Part shown: positions 1 through 10,348 of the stretch, piece by piece | Numbering within the stretch: the first letter of the stretch is position 1 | Layout: each line of letters starts with the position of its first letter | Assembly (NCBI GenBank): GCA_003427395.1 | Contig: BFEA01000423.1 | Span: forward strand, 556,911-590,824 | Source of the DNA: Chara braunii | Lineage: Eukaryota > Streptophyta > Charophyceae > Charales > Characeae | Direction: 5' to 3' | Length of the DNA stretch: 33,914 bases | The notes under the pieces: generated by a model | What the model was told of the DNA's origin: nothing | Seen by the model: the letters and a program-made list of their open reading frames with translations, nothing else | Databases searched by the model: none | Translations under genes and position numbers: made by a program

Positions 1-25
1 GGGTATGGTGGTGCGGGTGGGGGTG

Positions 26-237
26 CGGTGGCGGAGTTCAGGCATGGAGCTGCGGGGTGGGGTGTGGTGACAGGGTTTGGGGGTTGCCAGTGTATAGTCT
101 GATGGTGGGGTTCAGCGGTGGGAATGCCAGGTTCCGGTGGCGTGGTTGGGTACGGTGGCGGAGTTCAGGCGTGGAGCTGCGGGGTGGGGTGTGGTGACAG
201 GGTTTGGTGGTTGCGAGTCCATAGTCGGATGGTCGGC
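26..237. repeat. 127-bp direct repeat, two copies
   Basis: A G-rich segment beginning GCGGAGTTCAGGC recurs at 31 and 158, a period of 127 bases. The shared part covers about 80 bases (GGAGCTGCGGGGTGGGGTGT and what follows) with a few substitutions. The rest of each unit is GGTGG-rich filler. Minus-strand open frames here are proline-rich by-products of the G-rich strand. No function is visible. Confidence 0.75.
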
Positions 238-240
238 CAC

Positions 241-1361
241 CTCCGGGCCGGGGATCGTGGTTTCCAGGAGGGAATCCCCGCATGACAACCCTGTTTCCGA
301 CAAGTAAGACAGCTGTTAAAATTTGGAAAACTAATGTCTGGTTTTCTTCTTTGCTCTTGGAAGTTGCGCTTGACAGTGCATGGATGGGGGACACGTAAGA
401 TCAGGTGATGTTGTGGGTTGCTCAGTCCAGGTGAGAGGTCTGATGGGATCAGTTTTATTCTTTGTGGTTGCTGCCAACATCTCCGAGTCAGGCGATGGTG
501 TCCTCATGGAAGACCGAGGCCTCACAGGGTCTCAAGAATGCCAGATGATAGAGCTCTCCCTTGATTATTTGTGATTTTGAGGGACACTAGTTGTGTGGGG
601 AATATGATGATATGGGGTCTTGGTTAGCTTTGTGGGCTTGCACAGAACATCTCGCTTGGTTGGCTTGACAACCTCGTATAATTGGGGCATATGCTTAAGG
701 ATGCAGTGCACTCCGTAAGGGTCCACTCTATGCTTTGCACTCGGCTGTACATCGCATACTCACACTCAGGCAGCCATTTCGGAGTGGGAATCTCCATCTC
801 TTGTACACTCTCTCAAGCTACCTCTGCCTGGAGCCGTCGCTCGCTCCATCGGTGCAAACGAATCTCTTTCAAGTGGCAGTCCATATCCTCCTTCTAGGGC
901 TCGACTCGCAGCACAGCTTCTTGGTGACAGACCCTTCAGGTTGATGCTGCCCCGGGTCCGTTCTGTGCTGTGCACTCGGCCCTAATCGCATGCTTACTCA
1001 AGCAGCGAATTAGGAATGGCAATCCATCTCTCGTATCCTGTCCTGCCTGGTGCCCTCGCTTGCCACAATTGTTGCAAACAAATGTGTCAACTCCAAGACC
1101 ACACTCAACATTCATCATCTGAAGTGCATGATCTGTGCTCTGCAATATTCATGCAAACCGTATTCGGTCGTGCGCATGATAGGGCTCCGTTCGTTAACTT
1201 TATTAAGGTTGTGCACATGCATCAGTTACCTGAGGTCTCAGGTCATTGAATTACGTACGCGGCCTGCTTGCCGATGAGATATTTATCTGTGAAAGTCACT
1301 GAAAGATGATGCCACCCACTTGGGTCCAAGTCTGTTGTTTTGCAGCAATGTTACTCAGCGG
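241..1361. other. No gene seen; mixed-composition spacer
   Basis: Open frames are all under 80 codons, overlap on both strands and show no family motif. I see no RNA gene, no inverted-repeat element and no simple repeat of note. Confidence 0.5.
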
Positions 1362-1502
1362 TTGCAGACACTGTTGAAAGTCAACGGTGATCGTACTCAG
1401 TGTAATAAGCAATATGTGTCCTCCTGACCCAACCAATTGTCCACGTGGATGAGCGTTTCCACGCTGTTGCAGACACTGTTGAAAGTCAACGGTGATCGTA
1501 CT
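1362..1502. repeat. 36-bp direct repeat pair, period 105
   Basis: The 36-base segment beginning TTGCAGACACTGTTGAAAGT is at 1362-1397 and again, identical, at 1467-1502. The 69 bases between them are unrelated. The exact identity against a diverged background suggests a recent local duplication or the edges of a small insertion. Confidence 0.8.
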
Positions 1503-2514
1503 ATATGCACGACGCACTTGTCGGCACTGACCTTTGAATGCTCGGAGTACCACCTCCGTGTCGACAACGCAGATGTGATGAAAGCATGGAAACCCGGTCT
1601 GGACAAGTATGTTGGCAAGTTTATAGCAATTATGAGAGCAGCATCTAACTTTGAACCTGTAATTGTTGGCAATCTCTCTCAGCTGCGCAGATGGCACTTA
1701 ACAATTCTTTCAAGATGCCAAAGTTTTTTGTAGGTCGTTGTACAGAGCCTTTACTAGGATGCCTCACGAGCTGCGGACACGTATCTTCATCAACTATGGT
1801 GGCGATCCGCTGTAGTACGTGTTTGGAAAACATCACACTACATGGCAATCTTCTGCTGCAAAAGCCGGTATGCATGTAAGTTATCACAGAATCTTTGTCC
1901 AATTCTTGGAGTTTGGTGAAACAACCTTTGTGTTCCGTACCTTGTTTCACACCGCGCTGGACTTTTCTAAGTATCGGATCTGCATAACAGCCCCTTTGCA
2001 AGTCTATTGCAAGAACAGCAACGGCCTGAAACAAGGTACGGATCACTTTCTGCAGTGAGGGCAATGAGCTTTATCACGAAGTTGGTGTAGGAGTTTTCCG
2101 GATCAAGCGAAGTGTTGAGGATGGCATTTTGGATGTCAAGCGGAGACGACAGATTTTACCAGGAGGTATATGAACCTACCGTTACGATAGCATTCCTAGA
2201 AATGTGGTGAATGTTGCTCGTGAAGCACATGATTATGTTATGTGAATCCAACAAGGTCGAAGGCTAGTACAAGTGAACATGATTGTAGAACTTGATCGTG
2301 GGGATTGCATTGCTTCATATGGCGTGGACACCGTTTTGGTTTCAGACACAGTAATTTTTCTTTGTCTTGTTCTCGCTGTTCCTCCTTATCCTCCGCCTCG
2401 CATGCCTTCCCTTCATCGCTGACCTCCTCATCAACATGGCTCTCCAACCTCAGTACCCTTTGTGGTGTGCCTGACACAGTGGAATTTGCTTACGCTGTGG
2501 TTAAAGAAGGGTTT
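1503..2514. other. Unrecognised segment with an inverted repeat
   Basis: A perfect 16-base inverted repeat, TCCGTACCTTGTTTCA at 1934-1949 and its complement at 2027-2042, could form a stem with a 77-base loop. The minus strand is open from 2064 to 1645 (139 codons), but I recognise no domain in it and overlapping plus-strand frames are equally open. Nothing else in 2,100-2,514 is supported. Confidence 0.4.
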
Positions 2515-2598
2515 ACCATCGTTCTCTTAAGATAAGAAAGGCCTCCTTATCTATCGGTAGCGGTATGCTTGGTTGATGGTTGACCATCGTTCTCTTAA

Positions 2599-2835
2599 AC
2601 CCCACTAGTACCTTTGGAGCGTGGGAAAATAGCGGGCCTCCGGTGGCCTCCGACCTTTTCGGAGGCCGAAACGAAGCGACGGTCGCCGATCAGATTTATC
2701 AATGGCAGCCGAAGCGACGGTCGCCGATCAGATTTATCAATGGCAGCCGTCGCTGGGGCCGGCCTCCGAAACTTTAGGAGTTTAGGAAAACGTCCACTTT
2801 TCCCTATTTTCCCATGCGCCAAAGGTACTAGTGGT
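2599..2835. mobile_element. 237-bp MITE with TTAA target duplication
   Basis: TTAA flanks the insert on both sides (2595-2598 and 2836-2839), while the empty paralogous site has a single TTAA at 2527-2530. The ends are inverted repeats of about 31 bases: the left end carries CACTAGTACCTTTGGAGCGT then GGGAAAATAG, and the complement of the right end reads the same with two or three differences. The left end has two extra C's after the initial ACC. Inside are GGCCTCCG/CGGAGGCC hairpin blocks and a 38-bp tandem repeat, and no coding frame. TTAA targeting is typical of the piggyBac superfamily, so a non-autonomous piggyBac-like element is the best guess. The terminus ACCCC is not the classic piggyBac CCC, so the superfamily remains inference. 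Confidence 0.88.
2673..2748. repeat. 38-bp tandem repeat inside the TTAA element
   Basis: The unit GAAGCGACGGTCGCCGATCA plus 18 more bases occurs twice in perfect tandem (2673-2710, 2711-2748). It contains the palindrome GCGACGGTCGC. Copy number of such internal repeats often varies between members of a MITE family. Confidence 0.9.
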
Positions 2836-3199
2836 TTAAGATAAGAAAGGCCTCCTTGTCTATCGGTAGCGGTATGCTTGGGTGATGGTTGAGCCGATAA
2901 GGAAAGCTTAACCTCTGTGCACAGCCCATCTCTGTTCGGGTTAGGCTCGCCATCTAGGTGCTTACCTGCCGACGAATGGTCCGGTGGGATTGAATTCACA
3001 GATTGGTCTAGCTCACTGAAACCTTACGGAGCATAAGTTTTTTTTTGGGTCTTTGATCGATTATGTAACCAGTTTTTGTGAAACTGTTGGCGACGGATTT
3101 CGATTCCAAAACTGCGAAAATATGAGTCAAAAACTCGCTTAACGAAGCATTTTATTACTATCATTGAGCTATTTCTGCCATCAATCCACTTTGTGGTGC

Positions 3200-3295
3200 G
3201 CTCGCCAGCAGAGCAGAGATGAGGGCCGAAGGAAAGAAAATCAAACAAAAGAAAAGAAAATGCTCTTGGGAGCCTGGCTCGCCAGCAGAGCAGAG
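3200..3295. repeat. 19-bp direct repeats bracketing an A-rich 58-bp segment
   Basis: GCTCGCCAGCAGAGCAGAG occurs at 3200-3218 and 3277-3295. Between them lies a purine-rich stretch (GAAAGAAAATCAAACAAAAG and similar). The second copy touches the tRNA-Ile fragment directly. The pair resembles target-site duplications around a short retroposed segment, but the insert has no recognisable head. Confidence 0.6.
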
Positions 3296-3343
3296 TGGAC
3301 CTAAGTAGATTTGAACTAACAACTTTACACTTATCAGGCATAT
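3296..3343 (-). pseudogene. tRNA-Ile(GAU) 3' half
   Basis: On the minus strand this reads from the anticodon stem (TATGC, 3342-3338) through loop CTGATAA with anticodon GAT (3335-3333), the other stem strand GTGTA, a T-loop TTCAAAT, and the 3' acceptor strand TAGGTCC plus discriminator A at 3296. The D-arm and 5' acceptor strand are missing; in their place is the end of the neighbouring tRNA-Arg. The pattern matches bacterial and organellar tRNA-Ile(GAU). One T-stem pair is broken. It cannot fold as a tRNA and is a relic. Confidence 0.6.
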
Positions 3344-3414
3344 GCTTGGAAAGACTGGAACTCTCAACCCCCAAATCCGTAGTTCGCTGCTCTATCCAAT
3401 TGAGCTACAAGCAC
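3341..3414 (-). tRNA. tRNA-Arg(ACG), organelle type, probably a nuclear relic
   Basis: The minus strand from 3414 to 3341 folds as a 74-nt cloverleaf. The acceptor strand GTGCTTG pairs with CAAGCAT (seven pairs, the first a G:T). The D-arm is GCTC-AATTGGATA-GAGC and the anticodon loop is CTACGGA, giving anticodon ACG (3380-3378). The T-arm is GAGAG-TTCCAGT-CTTTC with discriminator A. The anticodon stem GCGAA/TTTGG has one G:G mismatch and one G:T pair, and the T-loop has CA where GA is usual. No CCA is encoded. The sequence style is that of plant mitochondrial or plastid tRNA-Arg(ACG), and the fused tRNA-Ile half suggests transferred, rearranged organelle DNA. The cloverleaf is clear; activity is doubtful. 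Confidence 0.72.
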
Positions 3415-4602
3415 ATTCATCTCTTAATTCTTCTTGGTTATGGTACCACCGTGGCCATGAATTTCCCTGGCTCGCACAATCACGTATTTAATTGGATTCT
3501 CTCTTGAAAGTTTAGGTCCTTGTGTGAGTACCTTCGCAGGCAATCTAGTGCCGCATGGATTCTCAAATCTTGGGCTCGCTATGGACATCGAGCATGAATT
3601 CAGTTGTGACTTAGTCCTCATATACGGCTGCCGCCTGCTTGAGACGTGGACTGTAACATATGGCCCGGAATGTGACCAGCTTTATGTATAAAGTTCGTTA
3701 TCCTGACCTTACCTTCTGCTAAGTCCAGGAAGAACTTAAATATGACATTATTTTGGCTCACAGGCGGAAGGGAAGAGCCTGGTAGAGCACACCGCTGCTC
3801 TTGCGACCGATAGGACTTTCTCTTATGCCCTCTAAGAAAGCAATTAGATGTACAGCTGAAATCAATTCAATAAATACAGTTGCGGAATCTATTCAATTTA
3901 AATTAAATTAAAGACTTACAAATAATTACCAAATACCAAATCGCCTCCCTAAGTGTGGAAGACCGAAGGCGCAAGATTGCTCTTCTATTAGATTGAGAGA
4001 ATTCTTGCTTAAAGTCCTCGAGGTTCCCATGGTTGAGGCGGCGGTCTCAAAGGCCTCGTTAGCAGAGGGACCCATCATCAGATTGTTCCCATGCCTCATT
4101 GACAGGCCGTTCCCCGTCTCTTCCTCCATCTCTAACATAGCGGCCTCTTTTGTTCATAAACGGCATGGTCACTTCGGCTCTTCGACGGGTGTGAGATCTG
4201 CTCGGAGGACATGCCCGCAAGTGTATGGCGACATTGTCGCTCTCAACATGTGATAGTGTGGACTAGTACATGTTGAGTTTGATGCCCTAATGTATCAATG
4301 ATCCTTTGAGTAGTGCAGGCCTGCGTATGCACAAAATACGGAGGTGCAGCCACCTGATCAGCTTCTGCTTCCTGCACCTGGCCTTCCCATCTCTCATTCA
4401 CCTAGCCTTGCTTGTTCCCCTGTCCCGATTGGCAATGATCCACTTCAGATCACCTGATGGAGCCTCCAGAGAGCAAATGAGAAACGGTGAAGATGATCCC
4501 TCTCCAGATCACCTGGCGAAGATGATCTCTCTCCAGAGAGCAAATGAGAGCCAATGTAGTTGATAGAAATGGAGGAAACTGACATAAATAGTGGAAACAG
4601 CA
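3415..4602. other. No gene seen
   Basis: Frames are short and unremarkable. A 29-base imperfect tandem repeat (GAAGATGATCCCTCTCCAGA type) lies at about 4489-4545. A tRNA-like string around 3775-3805 (CCTGGTAGAGCACACCGC) resembles a D-arm but has no matching T-arm. Confidence 0.4.
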
Positions 4603-5965
4603 ATGAATACTCCTGATGTGCAATCTGCAAAATTAGATGAACTGCCCTCGGCCGCGCAACCTGCAGAATCAGATGATATCGTGGTGCTACAGCAAGGCTG
4701 TTGTGCGTATCATGCCGTCAAATTCACGTTAATGTATGTTTCCTTTCATCGGTTATAATTGCGACCCTGCTGTTTTTTTGTTTGCAGAGGTTTTCCATTC
4801 GATGGCAGAAGATCACCATGTTTTTTGTCTACAGGACAGCTTTATGGCACTTGGAATGAACATAGGAGTAATGACTGTGGCATTTATGGGTAGCCGACTA
4901 TATCTCCAGCCTGCTCCACAAAATCGCATGCCGAGTATGGATCCAAGCATTTGTGTATATCCTGCATCGTCCTGGTCATCTGAGTGTTGTTACCTTGGTG
5001 GACAAATGATGGACAGTATGGGTTAGTGGTGGAAGGGTGCACAAAGCAGGAAATATTTACTTTTTCTATCACCAAATGGTGGAATATTACTCTGGCATGC
5101 CCATCGGGAACATTACGTCGTTGTGCACTCACAAGCACTACAGCCTCGGGAGAGTAATCCCCCGGCAGCATCCCCTCCTTGTGTGGTTCAGATGGAGGCT
5201 ACCACGGACGATGAAGGAGCCTCTCCATAGGACCAAATGTGTCATCCGGTTCTGTTGTCACCCAGCTACAGTACGGTTAGCTTCTGCTCTGAACAACACG
5301 GAGTATTATGGACGGATTGCGACTCCCAGCCTCTGCACCAAGAACTGCGACCCTTTGTTTTCGACTCATCCCGTTCACCTCTTAATTACTTGCCTAGTTT
5401 GTCATCAGGGCCTTGATGTGCCATGCCGAGCGAACGTCAACCTCCGGAGTGACATGCCATGTGTCGTCAATGTTTTCAGGAAGCTGTCACAGAAAGTGTC
5501 TCTACTGCATGGACTCTCCCCAATGCCGTAACTGACCACATCCTGTGTTAGCATGTCCCACATGCAGTGTTATACACCTGGTGCCATCGCAGGTCGATCT
5601 CCTTCATCCTTGCCAGGCTACGATGTGAATCTCCTAGAGATCCAATCTTGCAGCAGCTAAACACCCCAACTTTGGATCAACCCACATCGTTCTCTGCCAT
5701 AATAGAGAGGGAATAAATACTGGGGGACGTCGCTCAATGTCGCTTTGTGATGACTTACCCGAGTCCTGGCTAGCATGTGGTTTACATGCCTTGTCTGTTT
5801 TCATACTGCGCAGGTGTTCAGCACCTGACTTCGTGTCCAGTTTATAGACGGGCTGGAACCGCAATGCCTCTACAATTGCGCTCACGTATGTCTCATTGTG
5901 TTCCTAGCGTGTGGGACTCGTGTATCCTGAGACATGCGTGTCCACGGTGCGCCATTCAATGGAGT
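4603..5965 (+). pseudogene. Decayed gene with OTU-like protease and RING-finger-like regions
   Basis: An ATG at 4603 opens a 43-codon frame that stops soon after 4733 unless a 54-bp intron (GTATGT at 4734, TTTGCAG ending 4787) is removed. Splicing leads into GFPFDGRRSPCFLSTGQLYG then TWNEHRSN. This resembles the OTU cysteine-protease start, D-G-x-C ... QLYG ... H, with extra residues before the Cys. After a one-base slip at about 4890 another frame gives VADYISSLLHKIACRVW, and a further frame at 5089-5133 gives WHAHREHYVVVHS, like the OTU histidine motif. At 5830-5990 pieces in three frames (CPVYRRAG, LYNCAHVC, LRHACPRC, GAPFNGV) line up as a C3HC4 RING finger with one Cys changed to Tyr. Several stops and frameshifts separate the parts, so it is dead. 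OTU enzymes remove ubiquitin and RING proteins attach it. It could be a host-gene copy or part of a transposon, since some LINEs and MULEs carry OTU domains. Domain calls are by eye. Confidence 0.5.
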
Positions 5966-7877
5966 AACTGTCATTGCGAGAAGTGGATGTGGTGCTTCAA
6001 GCCCTGTCCGGTCGGTAGACGTGGCCACGTACCATAGGCAACTGCTGCTGCTCAATTCAAAATCTTATGCAACCCAAACACTGTCAGGAGTCATGTGCCA
6101 TGGTCACCTTTTGTGATAATTTATATGCGATTATCCAGATTCCGATGTTTCGCAGAAAACCAGAGTACTCTGCTCCGGCGGTGAGTGTTTAGAACCCTGT
6201 GAGAACTCCGCCTCCTATTTCCTCCCTCCCTCCTCTTTTTTTTTTCCTTTTATTTTTATAATTATTTGTTTTTTTAACAAACAACCCAAGTGAAAGCTAG
6301 AGGTGCTGATAAGAGCAGACACCACTAGCATGCTCGGGGAGGCTCCATCTATTGGTGGGGAGCGGCACCTGCTGGCCAATACAAATGAGCATCATTATGA
6401 GAACGAACAAAATATAGGTTGAAGATCTGAGGGAAGATGAACAGGAATATACCTCTGTCTTTACTTTTACCTCCTTACAGTGTGCAAGTGGCCGTTATGG
6501 GGATGTGGCCAGCTAGCGTTCTAACCGCAATTAACGTAGCGAACCTTGTACATGAGAGGCATGGTAAATACTAAAAAGGTAGTTGCGAGAACAAATGAAA
6601 GGGGTACTTTAAAAAACAAAGTGAACAAAGTTGAGAAAGGGATATGAACACTCTTTTTATTATGCTCCATGTTGCTGGCTATAGAGGTAACGCAGTTTCG
6701 CTGTTGGATTTTCTCAAAGTGTTTTGCTGTTTGCAATAGGACTAAAGTTCCTCCAGTTTTGGATTTACTCATCTGGGTGGGACAGGGCTTTTCTGGTGAA
6801 AATTCAACACATGACTCGGCAAAATGATTCCGTAACTTCGGGAGGAGCAGTGCTTTTCTTTCCAAAAACAGACATAAGCGGCACATAGTGACTGTGTATT
6901 AAAAACACAGGACTCTGCCAAGTGGTGACACGATGTATAGAGTCTGACGCCTGCCCGGTGCAGGAAGGTGAAGTAACGTAACCTTTGAATGGAAGCCCCA
7001 GTAAACAGTGGGAGTAACTGTCAACTTTAAACCACGGCAGTACTTCCTATGGTCGTGCCCGTTAACGCTACGTGATTTTGGGAAATGTACGGGCCACCAC
7101 AGGAGCGCCCAAATTCATCCAACTAGAAGTGTTTCTACTCTATTTGTTTCCGCGGCCGATAGCCGGGCCAAGTACTGGTGGTTTCAAATCTGTCTATATG
7201 TGGGAACGCTCGCCATTCTCACCTACACTACGGACGCACAGGTGGGCCTTGAATTGTTGACGTAATTGGCAGGAAACAATGACTCGGAGTAGGACAAACT
7301 ATGGCATGGAAGAGGCTTGTCTGAACCCGGAAAGCCCCTCGGTCAGCTAGATATCGGCGCACAACTGGGTTAGACTTACATCCATGGAGGTCCTCCTTCT
7401 CAGATTCCTACGCTGGTACCTGCTACTTCTCTTTGATGAAACCCACAGTGAGACCGGTACATCCATACTTCTAATCTCAAGATGCAGCCGCATATGGCTG
7501 CCGTGTCAGCGAAGAGGGGGTAGAATGCCGATGAAGCCACCCATCTCTTCCACTTCTCTTCGCTAGTTTACATGTTCAAGCCAGTAGCAGTCTATAACGC
7601 CGGGCAATCATACATTTATAGTCGCCCACCCGATTCAAAAGAATTTTAGAAATTGCAACAGCATTGAATTTGACCAAAACATCATGCAACCAAGTAGAAC
7701 TCCTAATAGAAATTACTACGGATAGTGTATAGCGACTTTAGAGGTACAGGCACTGCATGGATCGCTTACGCATATTATAGTTCCTGGACTTAAACAATAC
7801 ATGTGCGACAACATAGTTGAGCCGCACCTCCGTGTGAGGATTTGTGCACGCGTTGCGCACGACACCAGAAAAACTAT
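5966..7877. other. No gene seen
   Basis: A T-rich patch lies at 6235-6285. The minus strand is open from 6886 to 6521 (121 codons) with a hydrophobic stretch near its end, but it shows no motif. 7,000-7,570 holds only short overlapping frames. Confidence 0.35.
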
Positions 7878-8140
7878 GGTCGGGAAAAAAAAACGTAGCT
7901 TTTCCTAAGATTTTCACGCCGTGGAAGTTTGGAAACTGGCCGCGCCCCAGGCCCGAAAATGTTTCTTTTAGTGGCCAAGGACTGCCGAATTCAACATGGT
8001 GGATCTTGAAAACAGGGCTCATTCCAGTTTTTCTGTTCTTTAAGCGGGGTGTGGAAACTGCCCTTGTCCCTCCGTTCTTCAAAGGCCACACGGTGGTGAA
8101 AGAAATTTGAAGGAAAAGTGTAGTTTCCCAATAGCAACCT
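7878..8140. mobile_element. Possible small element with imperfect inverted ends
   Basis: The left side (GGGAAAAAAAAACGTAGCTT then TTCCTAAGATTTTCAC) and the complement of the right side (GGGAAACTACACTTTTCCTT then CAAATTTCTTTCAC) are alignable with gaps over about 40 bases. The interior is open on both strands, as expected for an inverted-repeat segment and not for a gene. I find no convincing target duplication, so this is tentative. Confidence 0.3.
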
Positions 8141-8657
8141 GCACCACAGTGCGTCACGAAAGTCGTGAGATGTGTTTGGCGAGGGCAGCCAACCTATGCC
8201 AACCACGAATATATGCTCCAGATTGGTGTTCGGTCGGCATGTCGGCAGTTATGGTTCGGATGAAGATGGGCGTAGGTCTCTCGTTTTTACTTTTTGTTTT
8301 CTTATGAATACGTACAGTGGTCCAAGGGGCCTCGCTCCACTACTCCCCACATGCACAAAAGACAGCATATGCGGGTGTATGGTTCCATGTTTTTGCAGAA
8401 GATTCATTCTAATGTTATACAATTGGTGAGTGGTGGAGAGAGGCCTTGGGAATTATGTCGAGACATGAACAGGGTCTAGCTGAATTGGTGACCCATAACT
8501 ACCAAGCTACAGACCTGAACTTGAACCCACAGCGTATATTGGTGGTCTGCTCCCACCACTTTCACATATGACGTGGCCATCCTGCTAGTTGAAGCATTAG
8601 TCCTCGATGACTTCACAATGTTCACATACATTGTCGGAGCCATTTGAGTTACCTGCA

Positions 8658-8690
8658 GGGGCCCTTGGGTTAACGTAAAGGGGGCCCTTT

Positions 8691-8765
<75 letters not shown>

Positions 8766-8825
8766 GAGTGTCTGGGGCCCTTGAGTTGACATGAAGGGGC
8801 CCCTTTGGTCTCTCTCTCTCTCTCT
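8658..8825. repeat. Duplicated GGGGCCCTT unit with expanded (TC)n
   Basis: GGGGCCCTTGGGTTAACGTA with AAGGGGGCCCTTTGG at 8658 is repeated in diverged form at 8774, period 116. Each copy runs into a (TC)n tract; the first has grown to 8693-8760 while the second (about 8809-8825) stayed short. The long Arg/Glu-rich minus-strand frames here are by-products of the microsatellite. Confidence 0.85.
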
Positions 8826-10203
8826 TTTCAGCGCACAACACACTGTGCACCGGCCCGTACCGCACTGTGCACTGGTGCACCGCAAGTATGGCGACAACCC
8901 AAAAATGATGGTCTTGAATGTGACTACCATGTCACCGAAGGATAGGCTAATGTGGACAGAGTCATCCAAGTTTCTTTCTCAAGAACTTGCTTCATTTATC
9001 TAGGTTACAAATGTCCGAGCATACCAACCCCTCCAATCGGCCACTCTCCCCCTCCAATGGACTGGAACACCTGAATTTTTGTGGAGCTAACCCTCCGCCA
9101 ACCCCTTCCCCTCCACTTTTGTGAAGCTAACCCTCCACCAACCGCTTCCCCTCCAGTCCACAATGCCTATATTCGGAACTATCTTAGACCTTTGCACAGC
9201 CTCGAACGAGGTCTCAATGCATGTCGAGTTAGAATTTTTTAGCTGGGAAAGATACTGGGGGTTTAAATCTTTGAGGTATGTGGGACTGCTGTAAATGGGC
9301 AAACTAGAGAAGCGTGAAGCACAGACTCGACGAGGCAAGATATAGCACAGCATAGTGGAAAGGTAGCACGGTCGGAGGCCTGACCCTAATAAGACAACAA
9401 GGCACTCGACACAATGGCACTAGGGAGGGAGCACATAGCACTTGACACAATAGCACCAAGGAGCATGTAGCAAGGGAAGTTGTTGGGTGGCATAACAACA
9501 TGGCAAGGCACACAGCAACAAAAGGAGTCATGGATGTTGCAAGGAAAAATAGCATCGTTTCAATCCATAGACTGTAGATTTGAGCCACCATCATGAGCCA
9601 CCAAACCAGCAGGCCCCATAATAGTGGCGCAGAAACTCCATACAAATAGGCACTGGTTATTCATAACTAAATGAATAACGGCTTCGGTACTTGGGAAGTA
9701 ATGGGAGAAGCCTACACCACTCAACCCGAAGGAACCTTTGGGAGCGAAAAAAAAAAGAATAATACAAACATCATGATAATATGATTGTGCGCGTGCATGT
9801 GTAGGCAGATAACCAAAGACCTTGTATATGGTATAAGAGGACGAGAGCAATATCATGAAGGAGAAAATGAGAGATTGCATAGAGGAAAATTCATGTACAA
9901 GTGAAATTTCAACATGAAAAAGCAAAAGTTTGTCATCACCCTGCCTCATCTCTATCTACTAAAGGAAGAAGCGGTCCTAGCGTGGGGCCCAACAGAAACC
10001 GGTAGCCACTGTGCGGGACCGCTGTCGGGCAGCGGGGAAGGGGGACCCGACGGTGTGCCTGTGTCGGGAAGTGGCGGCGCCGAAAAAGAGGCAAGGCAAG
10101 GGCCGAGAATGACAGAAGATGCGAATGTGTCCCGCGAGGTGGGGAAGATACGCCGCCAGTGTTTTGTTTCTTTAGTATCAGTCGTGTTTGTTTCCTTTTG
10201 TTT
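8826..10203. other. No gene seen; 41-bp tandem repeat at 9075-9156
   Basis: Two tandem units of 41 bases (TTTTTGTGGAGCTAACCCTC..., then TTTTGTGAAGCTAACCCTCC...) occupy 9075-9156 and differ at a few sites. 9,400-9,520 has irregular CACTTGACACAATAGCAC-like echoes. Minus-strand frames of 113 and 129 codons at 9,304-9,949 are hydrophobic but show no family signature. Confidence 0.5.
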
Positions 10204-10348
10204 TCTTTTTTTGTCGTTTTGTCGATTGGCCGGTCGCGTCGTTTCGTTTCGGCCTTACGGCCTCGCTACACTGCTCTCTTTTTTTGTCGTTTTGTGGGTT
10301 GCCCGCTCCCATCGTTTCGTTTCGGCCTACGACCTCGCTGCACTACTC
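10204..10348. repeat. 73-bp tandem repeat, two copies
   Basis: TCTTTTTTTGTCGTTTTGT starts at 10204 and 10277. Both units continue to CGTTTCGTTTCGGCCT and a CCTCGCT(A/G)CACT end. They differ mainly in the middle (GATTGGCCGGTCGCG against GGGTTGCCCGCTCCC). It is followed by AATGTGCAAAACGAGA, which recurs at about 21,098, so it may mark the edge of an element. Confidence 0.8.

Larger units (their letters stand above)
2515..2892. repeat. 68-bp tandem duplication holding an empty and a filled TTAA site
   Basis: Unit 1 (2515-2582) runs ACCATCGTTCTCTTAAGATA and onward to GGTTGATGGTTG. Unit 2 starts at 2583 with the same ACCATCGTTCTCTTAA, is interrupted at 2599-2835, and resumes at 2836 with TTAAGATAAGAAAGGCCTCC. 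The two units differ at about two positions. Unit 1 is therefore the unoccupied version of the site interrupted in unit 2. Confidence 0.9.

Noticed and set aside
1645-2064. 139-codon minus-strand frame
   Set aside because: No recognisable domain, overlapped by equally open plus-strand frames, and containing an inverted repeat; not enough to call a gene.
3770-3830. Possible second tRNA (CCTGGTAGAGCACACCGC)
   Set aside because: A D-arm-like string without a matching anticodon stem, T-arm or acceptor stem.
6521-6886. 121-codon minus-strand frame with a hydrophobic stretch
   Set aside because: No motif, no neighbouring exon-like sequence, and hydrophobicity follows from A/T-rich codons.
7844-8157. 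Opposed 88- and 139-codon frames as a gene
   Set aside because: Both strands are open over the same bases and the segment has inverted ends, which suggests an element and not a gene.
8476-8969. Arg/Glu-rich minus-strand frames of 134 and 99 codons
   Set aside because: Translation of the (TC)n microsatellite; the same holds for frames at 10.4-10.7, 17.7-18.05 and 24.8-25.2 kb.
9304-9949. Overlapping hydrophobic minus-strand frames of 113 and 129 codons
   Set aside because: They overlap in different frames and show no family signature or splice context.
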